A DNA stretch of 64,000 nucleotides from Hymenolepis diminuta (Eukaryota > Platyhelminthes > Cestoda > Cyclophyllidea > Hymenolepididae). Where the stretch lies: contig CAADRB010000053.1 of the NCBI GenBank assembly GCA_900708905.1, forward strand, positions 248,001 to 312,000, in the 5' to 3' direction. The position numbers and the translations under genes were made by a program. This document shows positions 12,922 to 27,900 of this stretch, piece after piece. Position 1 is the first letter of the stretch. The number at the start of each line of letters is the position of its first letter. The notes beneath the pieces are model-generated. The model did no database searches and was not told the origin of the DNA. It saw only the letters and a program-made list of their open reading frames with translations.

Positions 12922-15900
12922 GCCTCCACACGACCCGAGTGTATATTAGCCTTCGCCCGGTTCCGTTATTGTGGTACCTACTGTGGTGGACGTGAGGGTT
13001 CACAGGCAGAAATCTGTCCTGCGGCTTGTGATAACTTCATGAAAGCCTGTTTTATCAACGCCATGCCTTCAAACCCATCCAATTCTTTGCCAAGTGTCTG
13101 GTCTCAACTCATCAGTAAGTCTACTCATATTTTTATTTCATACTTACCGCTCTCCCCCCTTCCTCTCTTGATTGTTTAGCTTATTATTTGTCCTTTAAAT
13201 AGGTCATTGATCATTCCATTTAGAACCTTTTCACTTTTTTGATGCACTAAAGATTGATAGGCAAGTGATTGACATGCCCTTCTGGCCAAGTAGTGGACTT
13301 AGGATCCAACGTTTTGGATTTTTTGATCGGTGACTGTTTACAGATCGGAGGTTATGTAATCACACAAAGGATTTCGCTTTCGTAATCCGCAAATGGTAAG
13401 GCCTGACTTGTGTAAACCAAACGTCGGTTGTAGCATCATTTCTGCCTTTGTCATGATATCATTTTTTTTCGCACTTGAAGGGCAGGTAATGGTTAACTAA
13501 TTTCTGTTCAAATGTTTTAATGCTTTAGTTTGAACTTTAACTACATTTGGAAGGAAATATTGTAGATTATTCTATATTAGTTTTCATGATTCATGGGAAA
13601 TCTGTTACCAATAACCCGTTCTTTGAAATCAAGTATTTCCTATTTTGCATTTGTAATCAGCACCAATCTGCGATTTTGTTGGGCGCATAATCGAATTCTT
13701 GATGGGTTATAGGAAGAAATAGGAGCAGATCGTGTACAGCGTTTTATCTTGATTGATTTGATGTTCAGGTATGGAAAAATTGTTTCTCTTTACTCAACGC
13801 ACTGCAAAAGCTCTGAACATCGCGGGGATGAACGCACTTAGAAACCTACGGATAAAATTCTAAAATGTGAATTTTCGAACATTAGGACCGCGCAATGAAC
13901 TATGCTCATTTCTATAGCATTTGAACAATATGATGAATTCAATGTTCAAATGATATAAAACTATTTCAGATGCCCTAACCACTTCATCTTTGATTGGACT
14001 ATTTAGCAATTTACGTGCATAAGTGCTTTCTGTTGAGTAAATACTATTTATTATAACAAGTCCGAAAAAAGACTGTTGATTGCAGAGAGGGAACTTGAAT
14101 TGTATGAAATTCTGAATAAAAAAGAGATATGAAATAATCATCTTGGTCTAGAATGATAGGTCTTGTAAAAATTTGAGTATTTTGAGTGTATTTTCAACAT
14201 AAAATTAAATGACTTTCACGAAGAAATCGCTAATTTGAAAGGATATGGTTGTAGTAATTCAAATTATCAAATGATGCACAATTAAATTTTCTAAATTTCC
14301 CGCCATTTCAAATAAATGTTCCGAAACCCTCAATTTGAAAAGCCCTAAAGCCCTGTATTTAAGTCGGATGTGCAGAACTGTTGCTGTACAATGTAGCAGT
14401 GAAGTGACGTGACAATCATCTCATTGCTGTTAATGTACTTCAAAAAGTTACATTCTGTGTGTCTCTTTTATTAAGTGGTGATGCCGTCTCCTTTTCATAA
14501 TAAATAAACTGGAAATAGACAGCAATTTTAACAAATAGACAGTTGCGCAAAAGGTTGCCTAATTTGTAAGTTAATAAATTGGATAAGAAAAATCAATTAA
14601 AATCGCATGTTGGTAGTGCTAGCTTATCTAAGTAGTTTTTGTTCATTTCTTATTAGAGGATTCTCATACGTGACGGGTTTCGAACCCTTATCTTTCGATG
14701 CAACGAAGTCTTTGAAACTGCATTCTCAAATTTTCTGACACGAATGACAAATACTCATTCTTCTGCATGTGTGAACTTCTGATAGATTTCCTGCCAACTA
14801 ATCACATAATGAGTCTCTGTTTTATACGCGGGCAAGTTCGCTTCGAAGTTTTTTCTCGCAATTCGAATTCTGTTCGTTCATGCTTTATTGACGAGAAAGT
14901 TATTAGTTAAAAAACATCGAAGTGGAATTGGAAAATAAATGTCTCTTTATCTAGTAAAACATTAATTTGGTAATAACATCCTAATCCATTTTCGGTGAAT
15001 GCCTCTAATATAACTTTGGGGAAATGTAAATGTGTGATCCACTGCACCAATGAGAGTGTACTTTATTGACATAATATATATTTGACTGAAGAGTTTTTGT
15101 GAATATTTTATGTAAAGTGCAATCCAAATACTTTAGTTTTTTCCGTGTGCGCGATAATAGGTATCTTATAGAATTGTAATAACTATGACGCCCTAGTCTA
15201 GTAAACATAAATGAAATAGTAAAAATTTGAATTTTTAAATGATTAACCGGAAAATTTTGTAAAGTTATTTTTAAAATAGTATTTTTCTGCCCAAGTAATA
15301 TCTGATGTCGTAAATTTCACTTTTTCTTCCATTAATTAAAATTTATAACTATTACACAAGTTTTTTTATTTCCCGTCCAATTTAGTTTTTACGCTCTATT
15401 TTATTAACATAGCAATGCATTTTTGTAACTAATTTGGTTGGTTTTTATTAGTTTTTTAATACTAAATATATTTGCTGCTTAGTTGAGAGTTAACATTAAC
15501 CTCTAGCGCTACTAAGTCACGAGATTTTCCGGTTAAAGTGATTATAACTGTCTCATGGAACTACTCACAAACCATGCAAAGTCCTTTATTTATACCAAGT
15601 GCAATCGTTAAATTTGTCTTCCGGTAAAAAATGTCGAAAGTCTATGGCCAATTAATGGCTTGTGTTTACTTAATGCGCCAAGTAATTTGATTAGGGTTCT
15701 TGAGTCCGTTAGTCGTCCAGAATGTAAGTACACGTCAACATAAGCGGCTAAATATTAAAACAAAAGTGAAAAATTCGTCTGTTTTGATCATTCGATCTCT
15801 CTGAGCCTACATGACCAATTCGTCGACACGAAAACGTCAACCAATTAATATCAATCCATCAAATTCCTCTTAATATGAAGCATGTCCAAAAGATCCAATC

Positions 15901-18900
15901 CCTCACTTAATTAATCATATTGTCCACAAAAAAATCGATAATTTTTCTGTCTACCAAGCGAATTTTAGGAGCATTCTATTTTAAAAATACATTCGCTTTA
16001 TTCTTTTAAATGTCGTAACGATTGTAACGTTTTTTGAACGCCTTCGGAAAGGAAAAAATAACCCGATTTACTTATGTCATTGGCAATCTTTTAACAGTTG
16101 GGGTAAAAGGTAATAATTTTGTACACTTCTGTGTGTCTTGTTGGCAAGTTAGTGTTTGCTGAATCACGGTTCGGCAAAACGGAGAAAGCAAGGTAGGAGA
16201 GGAATAGATTACCCGTGTCTGTTCGATATCCCTTCTAACCACAAGTGCAGAACCGACAGGCGTTGCTGTGTAAGAACGATGCCTAGAAATGATCTTTTTA
16301 TATGTAGTGGTCAAATATACTCTGTGAAGATTGCCAGCAAGAGTTTCCTTTGGAGAATGAAAGTGTTTTAGTTTCCAGAGTTGATACATCTGAATTTTAA
16401 TTATTTGTATTCGTACGACCATTTTACATTAGCATATATTTCCCTTCCGTTAATCTTGATCTGTTTGCCATTTTGTTGCTTTTTAATATTTCTCACTATG
16501 GTGCAAAAAGGCAGACAGTTAGAGATTTTGGCTGACAAGGTATTGGATTTCTGTGTGTAAATTTAAGCCTGAAAAATTTGATTTCAAAACTTGAAATCCA
16601 TTAAATTCATGGTATTGTTGATGTATACTTTTTGTAGACTTCTGTTTTTATTAATTAGTACTATTAATTTGTTAATTTCTGCCATTAATAATATAATTCG
16701 CAACGATTTTACGTGTGATTTGTATGTACTACAAATTGTCGATAGATTGGCAGTATTTGGTAAATAATTTTTTGTCTCATAACGAAAGTATTTCTGTTTG
16801 CATGATTGATAGTCCTAAAGTTTAGCATTGATGCACGATAAAGTATTCCTCTGTTTAAAACCATATCTTTACATTCGCGTTAATCTTGATCATTCCCTTC
16901 TTTCTTTTAATTTTCCTGATAATGCATCTTCTTTGAAATTTCTTGTGATGGTATCAAAAGTTGGACAGTTGGAGGCTTTACCAGATAGGCTAATGGAATT
17001 CTGAGGGCGAGTTTTTTTACATTTCAAAAGATCTGATTAAGTACCCTTAACATCCATTGATTTTCATGACAGCATTAACGTGCACCCCTTGTATACTACT
17101 AATTTTATTAATTAGTACTATTGGTTTTTTATTTTCCACCATAAATAACCGAAATTTACACAAATTAATTTGAGCCTTAAATGCATTACTAATTAACGTA
17201 AATTAGTAGTATGTGTGAATTAAGTTTCTCATTTTGAGTTATTTAGTTTATTCGACAATCATAAATCAATAATTGACCGATTAATCCACATTCGCGGCGA
17301 AATTACTCGCTAGGTTATTATCGATTCATCAAATTACACCTCTGTGAAAATAATTTGCCCAATTTGCGGAACATATGCAACTTTTCCTCCTCAATAATGG
17401 CAGTTTAGGGAAAAAATTGGCCTGCATGCACATATATCATGCATGTAATGTTATGTATACCATTTTCTCATTTCCGCTAACAAACGTTCGATCAAGTGCA
17501 GCTTTTACCCGCTTTCCCCAGTATCTAGACCGCGCACCACATGGGGTTTTTTCTCGTTTCCGATTCTTATTCAAGTTGTGCTGCTTAGTCACACTAAATG
17601 ATCCGGTCTGTTGTTTTGGTATTTTCGTGCCTGATTAGGTATTCTAGTAAGTCAGAATTGAAGAAGGCAGGTAAATTACTAGGATTACTATCAATAAATA
17701 GGTTAATATTAGATCTCCACATCGTTTTAAGTCAATTGCAGAAAAGTTAACATGCTTTTCTTCCTGATTACACCTAAGACGCAAAGGTTTTGATAGTTAT
17801 GGTTGTGTAGTGGCAGAGTCACCAGTTTGTAGAGGGCCACCAGATTGTTGAGGGTCACCAGTNNNNNNNNGCAGATGGCTAACAGTAAATGAAAGAAAAA
17901 GAACACCAAGGATTGCGTTGACCAGGCTGTATTGAACAAAATTTAGTACAGAGTCTCAAGGAAAAATAGGGAATTGGAGGAGTAGGATTGAGCAACGGGA
18001 GATGTGTTGGACGAACTAGGGTCAACTGTGTGTGTGTATGTGTGTGTCTGATGGAGGCTATTTATAATCGACACTTTTGGTGAGGACACGCATAAGGATA
18101 TAATTGTATGCGAGCTTTAATTGGTCGGGACGATTTGAAGGAAAAGGAAGGGCCAGTGCAGACAAGACTGGCTAATAGCAGGGCCGATCATGCGGTGTCT
18201 GCTACTATCGTTCGAGATATGCTTACCTTTTCCGATCGGTGAAAATAGGCCAGTTGAGGACACACGATGTTTGTCTATGGAGTGCTTGGGTCAGGAAAGG
18301 TTAAAAATTTACAGACATTACTATAAAGACAAGATAATCAAATTTAATGATTAGAGAGTATGTAAGATATATATTTCGGAGAAGAGGATTCATCCTTCAG
18401 TTGATTAAGGAATTTTATTTTAACTTCGTTAACTAAAAACATTGGATTTTGGGATGAAATAGAGCCGGCTTTGTTTCTTTTTAATGATTTATTTTTATTA
18501 CGCACCGAACAAGTCTTAACGATGTCTGAAGAAGTGTAAGTCTTACAGAAGGATGTAACAGTATTTGATATCATAAAGTAAGTTTTATTATTCCCAAAGG
18601 TTTTCTGTTTGAGGGTATTTATGAACTTTACTTTTTCGAGCTAAATTGTACGAATTAAAGAATTAATTGACAATTTTTGAAAAAACATATTTTTTAGCTA
18701 ATTTCAAAATTGTTATTTGCGTAGGGTTTACTCCTAAAATACTCTCTTTAATCTTCTATAGTTCGGTTCTTACCTAATAACCAAACAAAGCAGAGTTTTA
18801 GGAAGTATCTAAACCCAAGGAACAGTAGATTAGTCCGGTAAAATGTGAGAGGATCGAGTAGGAACGGGAAATAATATTAGGACATCCAAAGAGTTTTAAT

Positions 18901-21900
18901 CTGAATCCATGATTTATCAAGCTGCCTGCCTATTACCTAAGAGGCATAGTTCATTTCATTGTAGTCTTCCTTTCCCATTTTCAAAGTTAGGATCTTATCC
19001 CTATGTTTGTGATAGTCAATAATCTCGATATGTGCGTCAGTGACGTGCCAGTTAACATTCTCATTTGCGAAGTCCAAATGAGAGTGTTACTCAAAATATC
19101 ATTAATGCAGGAGGCAAATTGTTATTTCTTAACCTAGCGAACAGTTTTCACCATTAATTACTGTTGGCAAAATACCTGAATGCATATTTCTCCTTTTGTC
19201 CCAATAAAGCACCCTTCCTAAGTTCCCATTGTGACTGTCTTTTCCCATTTTGTCTGCCTGCGTGTATTTTTTGCTTTGAATGAATCATGCGGACCAGAAA
19301 TCTAACCGAGAGAAATTTTTATACTGATAATCCCCTCTTCCCCTCCCTCCCTTCCTCCCCCATTAATAGAGTTACTTGTTTCCCTTTGAGAGGAAAAAAC
19401 TAATACTCGTGTGACTTTCTTTCAAGATGGTATCACTATGACTACGAAACGCCTGGAGAGGACTCAAAATTTTGCATCTGTGAATAAGGATCTGCACATA
19501 TTCCTCTCGGAAGCTATCACCTATGTCCACCAAAAGTATGCTTCGGTAAAACCTTCGGTAAGTCGTGAATCTTCGTTGAATCGTAATTATTCACTTATTT
19601 CGAACAATGAAAACAGTTGTAAAATAGTCTAAGCATTCTTTTTTATTCATCTTGGATTATTTATGTAGTGAAAACTGGTTTAGAAGGTAAAATTAGTTTG
19701 GAAGATACTATTTAAGTCGTTTCTGAAATCTAACAATTTTGTAGCCAGCCTTTACATTAGGAATAAGTGTTGAGGCGATCAAAATCTACTTGCATCACTT
19801 TGGACCTCTGATGGGTGACTTATTCAAATCCGGCTTATCTTGACCGTTAGATCTTCTTTCGCATTACTTTTCCTGCAAAAGTAGCTGGTCTGTAATCTTC
19901 CTAACTTCCATTGGACTAATGTATTTTGATTACCAAAAGCAAACTCTTCTCAGCCAATTTATCGTTCTTTACTTTTGGCTTCTAGTTGTGTTTCCGTATC
20001 TTCCCAAAATTAGTGATATTATTAGAAGAAAATTTACCCGAATGTCTTTTTCATTAAATCATATTTTTTATAGGATGCCAAGTCGAATATTTTTTGTCCC
20101 TTGAACAGAATTTATATATTTCTGTTAGCTTATTTCATTTCGTGAGCACTGGAATTTTTTCGACCACTCTTCTCCACTGCTTTAGTACTGAGTAACAGGG
20201 TAGTTAACTAATTGTATTTATCTAAAACAATATATAAGGACATTAAAGCCTTCTCCCTTTCTACTGAGCCTGAGTGGCTGTAACCGTAGAACACCTCAGT
20301 GGGCATCTAATAATTTCACTTGCTTTGATCTTGATGTCTAGATCCCATCTTAACCATCATAAATTCACTTTCCTACCGAAATAGCTTCAGTTTTTTAATG
20401 TACGATTTTAAGGCCATTCGTATTTCCTTTCATTTCTAAATATGTCAATTTTGTTTTCTAGTTTTGAAAATTTGGTAGGGAGGGGGGACCGTTGAACGTT
20501 TAGCGATGTTAGAGACGCCCTCTGTCACAACGTTAACTATCACCATAAAACAACCTTATTGGAATTCATACCGTAAACTTCCGTATAGTAATTTGTATCC
20601 ACTCACAACGACTCTCATGAAGAGTCCACGAGAACAAAATGCATGTGCAACAGTTTCATGCAAACTGACCAATCAGATTGCCAATCTCCGTTGTTAATCT
20701 TGTGTTTTCCCAGTGTGTGTATACTAAGTCTTGATTAATGTGTGAACTTTGATTAATTTGGATATTAAATGCTTCGAGAATTGTTCGCAGTTGGGATTTC
20801 ACCCTTTCCCACAATCTCCAAACACTGTTGAATTTTATACAAATGGGGTTCAAAAATAATATCGGGTTGTCTTTCAAATAATTTGGCCTACGGATTAGAC
20901 TGGTTACGTGATTAATTAACCCATTTAGCCCATTTCGAGCCTATAGATAGCATTCCTGTAGGTATATTTTAACGGGTTCCATTTGGTATTTATTAAAGAA
21001 ATCTCACAGGTGGCCTACGAGAGGTAACCTTTCGGTTTTTTATTTGAATACTTTCTTCTTCATATCAGTTTAGTTTTCAATATCTCCAACTTTCTCTTAT
21101 CTTATCTCTCGAATAAATATTTCCGAGGAGTATCCCCATAAATAGGGTTGTTGAGGATCTTTACACGATTATTCTGTTCCAATTTCCATATTTTGTTTGT
21201 TGATTGCCGATAATAACATGAAAGGAGTTATGTGAACGAACTCTGCAAATTGAAGGAATAAATTATGCCACATCTATGGCTAGAAATATTTGTTATTGCT
21301 CTAATGCCACTCCTTAAGGACCATGGTTGGTGATTATTGATTGACTTCTTTATATCGGTTGTTTTTAACAGTTTCGAATATGAATTCGTGATGGTTGTCA
21401 TTTATGATAACATGTAAATGTCTTTGGCTTAGAATATAACCAAGTTAACCAGTAAGGATGCATGGAATATTTACAGATCTAGACACCTCTCATATTATTT
21501 GATTTCTCTGAAATATCCTACTCTTAGTGGAGCCTATCGTAAACTTCTGCAGATCACCTATATTCATTACTCATAAAAAGTCCGCCAGAATAAAAGCGAA
21601 AGCAAGAATGTCATTCAAACTAACCAATCAGATAGTTCACTTTTGTTGTTTCTTTACTAACTCACACTTTCCCATTGTATGTGTATAATCCTGGTTACTG
21701 TGAATCCTCCGATTTGTTTGTTAGTGTTAGATAATGTATGAAGGCTTTAGAGTACATTCGAGAATTTTAATCAGTTGTAACTTGCAGTTACTTATCGTTT
21801 TCTCACGTTCATGCTTTACGTTTTCTTTTGATTTATTGATCAGGGTTATGGTATTTGAATATGTCTTCAATTTTGTTATCACGACAAATTTTGCTAATTT

Positions 21901-24900
21901 TCTCCACACAGATTTTGACATGTGTTTGATAGAAATGAATATTTTTATCCAATAAATATATAATAAATAATTTTGCATATTTACATTTCAGTTATTAATA
22001 AAAATAAAAATTTTTTATGTGGTTCAAACGTAAAAATAGCATTTATTAAATTTACGTACGCGATAACCAATAAATACGTTCCTATCAAATCTCGCTTTTT
22101 CCTTAAGCTCAGTAGCTGTTTATTATAAGTCATACCGACATGTAAGATCTAGGACTTGTTTCCAACAAAATATGGCCAAAATGGGACGTCAAAAGGTTAG
22201 TCGTTCTAATTTATGGATTCCATTATTATGTCCAAATCTAACTATTTGCTTTCGATGCAACCTCTATTATTAATCAGGCTTGGGCTGATAATATATCCCT
22301 TACGAAATCTCTATAAACCTTGGAAGCAATTATTTGTTCCCTCCCTATGATTGTTTACTTTGAATTTGTACATGAGAAGTGGGATTGATAAATGATGTCT
22401 TGATGTTCTTTTGCTAAAACGGTTATCATAACATTCTACCTTAACGCCTTGGGTTTGGAAGCGGAATTAGGAAATTTCCTGGACCATTATTCAGTTCGAA
22501 CTCGCAATTATTTGCCGGCTCTATCTTTTCGGTTGTGCCTAATAATTTAAATAATCTATTTCAGCTTTCTGCAGCAAGGGTTGACTATGCTTTCCTTTTT
22601 TCTTGAGAAGATTGATTATTGTATAAATAAGATTTTAGTATTTCGAAAAGGGGCAATTATAGACTCTTGTAGCAACATACCATCAGAACACTTGCAAGCA
22701 ATTATGATCACCGTAGTCGGCAAATTTGTTCCTTTTCCGTATTATATCTCGCTCTCACTTTTGCAACATCAGTGATGCCAATGACGTTGTGTGTGTGCGC
22801 CGTACTTCCTGCGTTATTATACACCCCGCACACAGTCAGATGCGTTCACGAACACTTGCTTCGTCAGCACTGATTATCTTTTTTTCTTATATTTCTGCTT
22901 CTCTTCTCTTTCATCTCATCTATCTACCTGTCTCTCCAAAATATTCTGTCCACTTATTGGTTGAGAGCATTGTAGAGTGTGGTACATCACACCCTGCCAA
23001 AACGGGTGGGGATGACTCAGCAAATCATCTCTAAATTCTTGGGGGCTTCCCCCTTAGTGTGGAGGCTTAATATCAAATGTACCAATGCGTTTTTATTATT
23101 CAGAGTCGACATCTAACCGATTAGGAGATAGAACTATATTATGTCTTCTAATACTTTCATACAATATGTGTATTCGAGATTAAGGAGGTTCAAAGTATGA
23201 CTTATCGCACACTAATTGAATAATAAGAACACTGTCAAAGATATTTTAAAAATTATTAAAATATTGAATAAATAAGAACTATGTCTATCTTTTCTTTCCT
23301 TCGACTAGAGTATTTTTATCCGGCAGATTACTAAAGGGAATACTATAATTCATTATATAACTCTGGTTCAGAACTAGTAGTTCAAGCAGCGTTGGGCATA
23401 GTAAGTGTTCAGTATTCTAAATTATATAGGTGATATTTCCTCATAGGCCTAGAACTTTCCATATGCTAATAACGCTAACGTTAATGTCAAATTCTGAACG
23501 TTTGCTCTTTCATAATTACGAGGCCTTTCATTGGTTTAGGTATATCATTTGTTGGTTTCTTTGACAAGTGGACAAGCTGTATCATCAAATGTCTTTTTAT
23601 TTCTTTTAAATAGAGGAATACTCTCACTTTCTGAGTATTCACTATTAAATGTCCTTCAAGTACGCAAATTTCTATTTGTAAAATCATATAATGGTAAAAA
23701 TTTTATGAAAATGAAATTTTTATTCAGTGAATAAAATATCGACTGGATTTACTGATAAGTCGGTTTTCGGTGCATTTTTTCATTTTGTTCTGCCATCTAA
23801 TTTACCCTGTTGGCCTTATGATATTTGTCCTCATCACACGTATCAGTTTACTGATTGTCTATGAGTAATATTCCTGTTTTACTTTCAGCTCTTGCAGGAA
23901 TGCAAGTATAGTGGAGGTAGCGGCAGTAGTACCTCTAACTCGGCTGGAGGATATAAACAATCGGGTAAGATTACTCTTTACACCATTTACTGCCTTTGAG
24001 ATAAATAGTAGTATTATGTTTTAACGGTACTGTCTTGGAAATATTCGAAACATGGTAAATATATAAAATTAGGCATGATCTAGGTTGATGAGATTGAGTT
24101 CGATATAATCCGATAAAAGATTTGAAAAAAAGTGCTTGAAACTTTCATCTAACCTGTGGTTCTACCTATTTTTACATGTTATAAGTTGTTTGACAGATTA
24201 AAAGTCATTCAACATTTTGTTTGAATAACAGGTTTCTATGATAAAATTTGTGCCTACAAAAATATAGAAGATAAGATTAGCGTAGATCGGGGGCGTAGCG
24301 ATCAATGTGCACAGAGTTATGGGTACCTGATTAGAATTGGCCAAATTCGGCTTTATGGGATTTTCGTTTGAGATGGGCAGGATAATTATTCTCTGCTCAC
24401 TATGAGTGTTGGGGAACGGTCCTCTGCATCAGGGTTGGAACTTATCCATTATTTTGTGTTTTCTAATAATGCAGGCAACAGTTGGCCCTTCTCGCATCGC
24501 CTGCGCCGGTCGCTTGACAATTCAACGCTCGATGACGAACCAATGCTCTTACGAGCCAAACGACAGGGCTCTTATCCAGGCGCCGCATGGCAACAACCAG
24601 ACTCACAATCGGCCTGGGGAGTGCCACCTACTCCTCTTGGAGGAGGTAACAATCAGAAGTCTCCACCTCAGTCGTCTCATGGCTCCTCATCCTACCAGTT
24701 CTATTTCCAACCTAGCAGACGTACAAGTGGAGGCGGAGGAAGTGTTGGAGGTGGAAACGCTGCTTCTGTAGCCAACGCCCCGGAGAAACTCAGTAAATGG
24801 GCCACACAACTTAAGTTCTATGTAAGTTTTTGTTATACCTTTGCTTTCTGTTATGATCTTGCTCATCTGAACTACAACACAAGACAGAAAGGCAAAAACA

Positions 24901-27900
24901 ATGTGATATGAAGACTTGTATTAGAGTGGATCAAGGGGGACATCCATCTCAAAATTAGTTAATTATATGTATGATGAAGAAGCAAGAATAAACGTGAGGG
25001 TTTTAATAACTGTGGTTAATCAATAAACAACTTAAATGTTAACAAAGGATGTACCACAAGATTAATATTATTTCAATTCGTAAACCTAACTGTTGGATAG
25101 GAAGCAAAGAATTGGATGGAATGAATTCTAATTAGTGAATTTGAACTACACCATAATCTTGAAACGAAAAATATACGCACTATACGCATATTTATGCATA
25201 CGTTAAAGAACTAAGACAAGAATTTTATGAAGTATGTACGGTGGGAAGCAGGTGGGTAATCACTCATTCGAAAATTGATGTCCACACACGATTGTGCCAA
25301 GAATAGGGCAGTGTGCAAGTTAACATTGTCGCTGCACGTTTTCTTATTGAAAATCCAATAGTTGTGGCAAACCGAACCATAAATTAATTAAGTTTTTGGT
25401 GGCTCCATATTCATGTTTACCAAAATTTTTTTGAAACAAGAGAAATGCCGCTTTTTGAGCTTATATTCCTCCTGCATTTTGAGTCTGTCTTCTAATCCAC
25501 ACGTTTTCATTATTGAAAGTCCATTAATCGTAGCCAAACTGACCACAAATTAATCAATTTTTTGTCTATTTTCTAATTTGTTTTGTTATCTCTATTTTGA
25601 TTTAAAATATGTTAGCAACCAGTTGGCATGACCATTTGAAAGTTAAAGTAAACTGGCGTTCGTCTTCCTCGTATTAATCACCTTCAAGATACACTGTAAA
25701 ACGCGTCGGGCTTAGATTGAAGAATTTATTACAGACAAGTTACGTAAAGGGTCGATTGGCGATACAAGCATTCATTAGGAGGTTGAGGAATAGAGAGAAC
25801 AAGCGGCGAAGGGAGACAGTGATGTGTCGCACACTCCATCGACACAAGTGACAAGGCAACATGCAGTGGGAGGCCAGTCCTATATGTAACCTTCCCCCGG
25901 CCGTGCTTCATTACCATTGTTCCATCTGTTTATTGATAGCGAGTGATTGAACATTGTCGCTAACTTAGCCCAGTTTCGGTTTACTTCGTAGTTTACGGGT
26001 CTGTATCTTACGGCACAAATGAATTTATGCCCGGGGTTATGATGTAACGCTGAGAATTAATGTGAACAAGGCTCCACATATCGAAGGAATAAGTTAAATC
26101 ATGTCTAGTCGGCAGTATCTCCATTCAAAGATTGACATGTGGAAATTGGACTCGGAAATTAATTAATGCTCAATGTTGTTTATTGATGGTTTTGTTACGG
26201 CTGGAAAATGTAATTTTAAACTATGTTGCCTAATGATAATTTAGCAGAAAACATCGAATGACAGTTTTGACGTTAGGGGTCGATAAGGCTTTCCTTTATT
26301 GTATTAGCTACTTCCCTCAATACCTACTGAAAAAATTTTAATTCTTTAATAAATATTTCTAAACGATTTTTTACACCTAACTGTATTCTGTTGCTTTTCA
26401 TCCAGTATCCAATGAGTGGTAGGTAATTTTTAGTTTGATTTGTTTAAATTACTGGTGATGGCTATTAATTAAGAGTTAACTGTTTTTCTTTCTCATATAA
26501 CTTTCCCCATTGGGTTATTTCTCACTCTCTTTCTGCGGTTATTAATGTCCGCCCTTTTTCAATTTTCAGTACTCTGGAGTTCAAGAACTTTTTGATCGAG
26601 CATCGCAAAATGTATGTCCTGCGACAACTGTTCCAAATGCTGCTTGCTGGAATCCTCAACCCGTTTCCCAGTAAATTAGTTCAACTTATATGCATATCAT
26701 TTTGCACCACCTACTACTTATTTGATTTCAGTAGAACTGTATGTAATCCAACCTCTTATTTTAGATCAAGTCAATCGAAACGATACACCGGCATAATCTC
26801 TGATCTCCAAACACTAACTAGTGGCTTGGAGACAATGAATTCCCAGAACAACGGCGATCCAGAAGCCTTTGAGCTAGGGGCTCGAATGTTAGCCGAAGTA
26901 AAGATGAGAAACGCCACTTCATCTGCACCTAATTCTTCATATGGGGGACCAAGTCTACTGCAACCAATGGGTCCTTCACCCGCTGGACAGATGTATGGAC
27001 AAACACCCGTAAGGTCACATGATCCCTGGAGAACTGGTGGTGGTGCTGTGATGAATAATTATGGTGCATCGCAGCCGATGATGCAATTACCGCCAATGGC
27101 TGGTAATAATGCTGGTGGTTATGCACCAGGCGGGAACTATCAAATGCCACCTGGAAGTCAAGGAGGAGGATCGGATATGGTAAGCCAGACTGATCTTAAG
27201 TTTTTAGGACTTTTGATTGACTACGCATACTTTTTACCAGAAGTTAAGGTTTAATGATTCTTGGATAGCTAATAAATACCATTAACTTAAAGTGGGAGCT
27301 GAAATCACCGTTCAATGCCGTTGAAGGGAATTATAGAAAGTAGTGTTCTGGAGCTTCTGTTGGAAAATTCGTTTCACCAACGGGTATAATTGTTTAGAAA
27401 CTTGATTCTGGTACGTATCGATTTCGTGACTTTGAACTTTTCAGTCCGCTACACCACTGGCTAATAGGATTTTTAAGGAAATGATAACTGACAAACTGCA
27501 GTCTAGAACCGTGTGCGGGTTGTTTTTTAACAGTGTTGATCTAAACCGCTTGTGCTCAGATTAGTGAATTTTGGCGTAAAACTATCTTGAGTAGAAGGCT
27601 TTTGCTATGATATGTGGACATGATTGACAGTGCATTCTAATCATACTTCAGATCGTCTGATTAAAATCTTTACTAATCGAAATAAACACACATCGAGATA
27701 TATAATTTGAATAGCTGGCTTTTATTTTTTTCTCTGGTAGAATTTGCCTCAACTAAACTTTTGATGAACTAGTGAATTATAGTATGACAAAGTTCTACTC
27801 ACCAAAAGTTAAGATTTAAGTTGAGTTTCAAATTAAAGCTAGTCTGTGGTTATGTTAATCCGACAAATTATTTTAAAATTTTACTAAATTGAATTTTTGT

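Larger units (their letters stand above)
13115..19426 (+). other. Long glypican intron carrying repeats
   Basis: This is a phase-1 intron of about 6.3 kb: donor GTAAGT, acceptor TTTCTTTCAAG. It contains no recognisable exon. It holds a local duplication at 16.4-17.15 kb, one copy of a repeat of roughly 600 bases at 17.8-18.4 kb, and the assembly gap. Confidence 0.6.

Noticed and set aside
14640..14720. Possible tRNA on the minus strand (GGGTTCGAAACCC B-box-like)
   Set aside because: The B-box string is good but there is no A box at the right distance and the T stem and acceptor arm do not pair. At most a retroposon scrap.
16072..16422. 116-codon minus-strand frame
   Set aside because: No motif, no splice context, lies within a glypican intron; composition looks like chance or an old repeat.
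22172..22195. ATG...AAG|GTTAG start-like exon (MAKMGRQK)
   Set aside because: Only eight codons, inside a glypican intron, with no matching downstream exon found.
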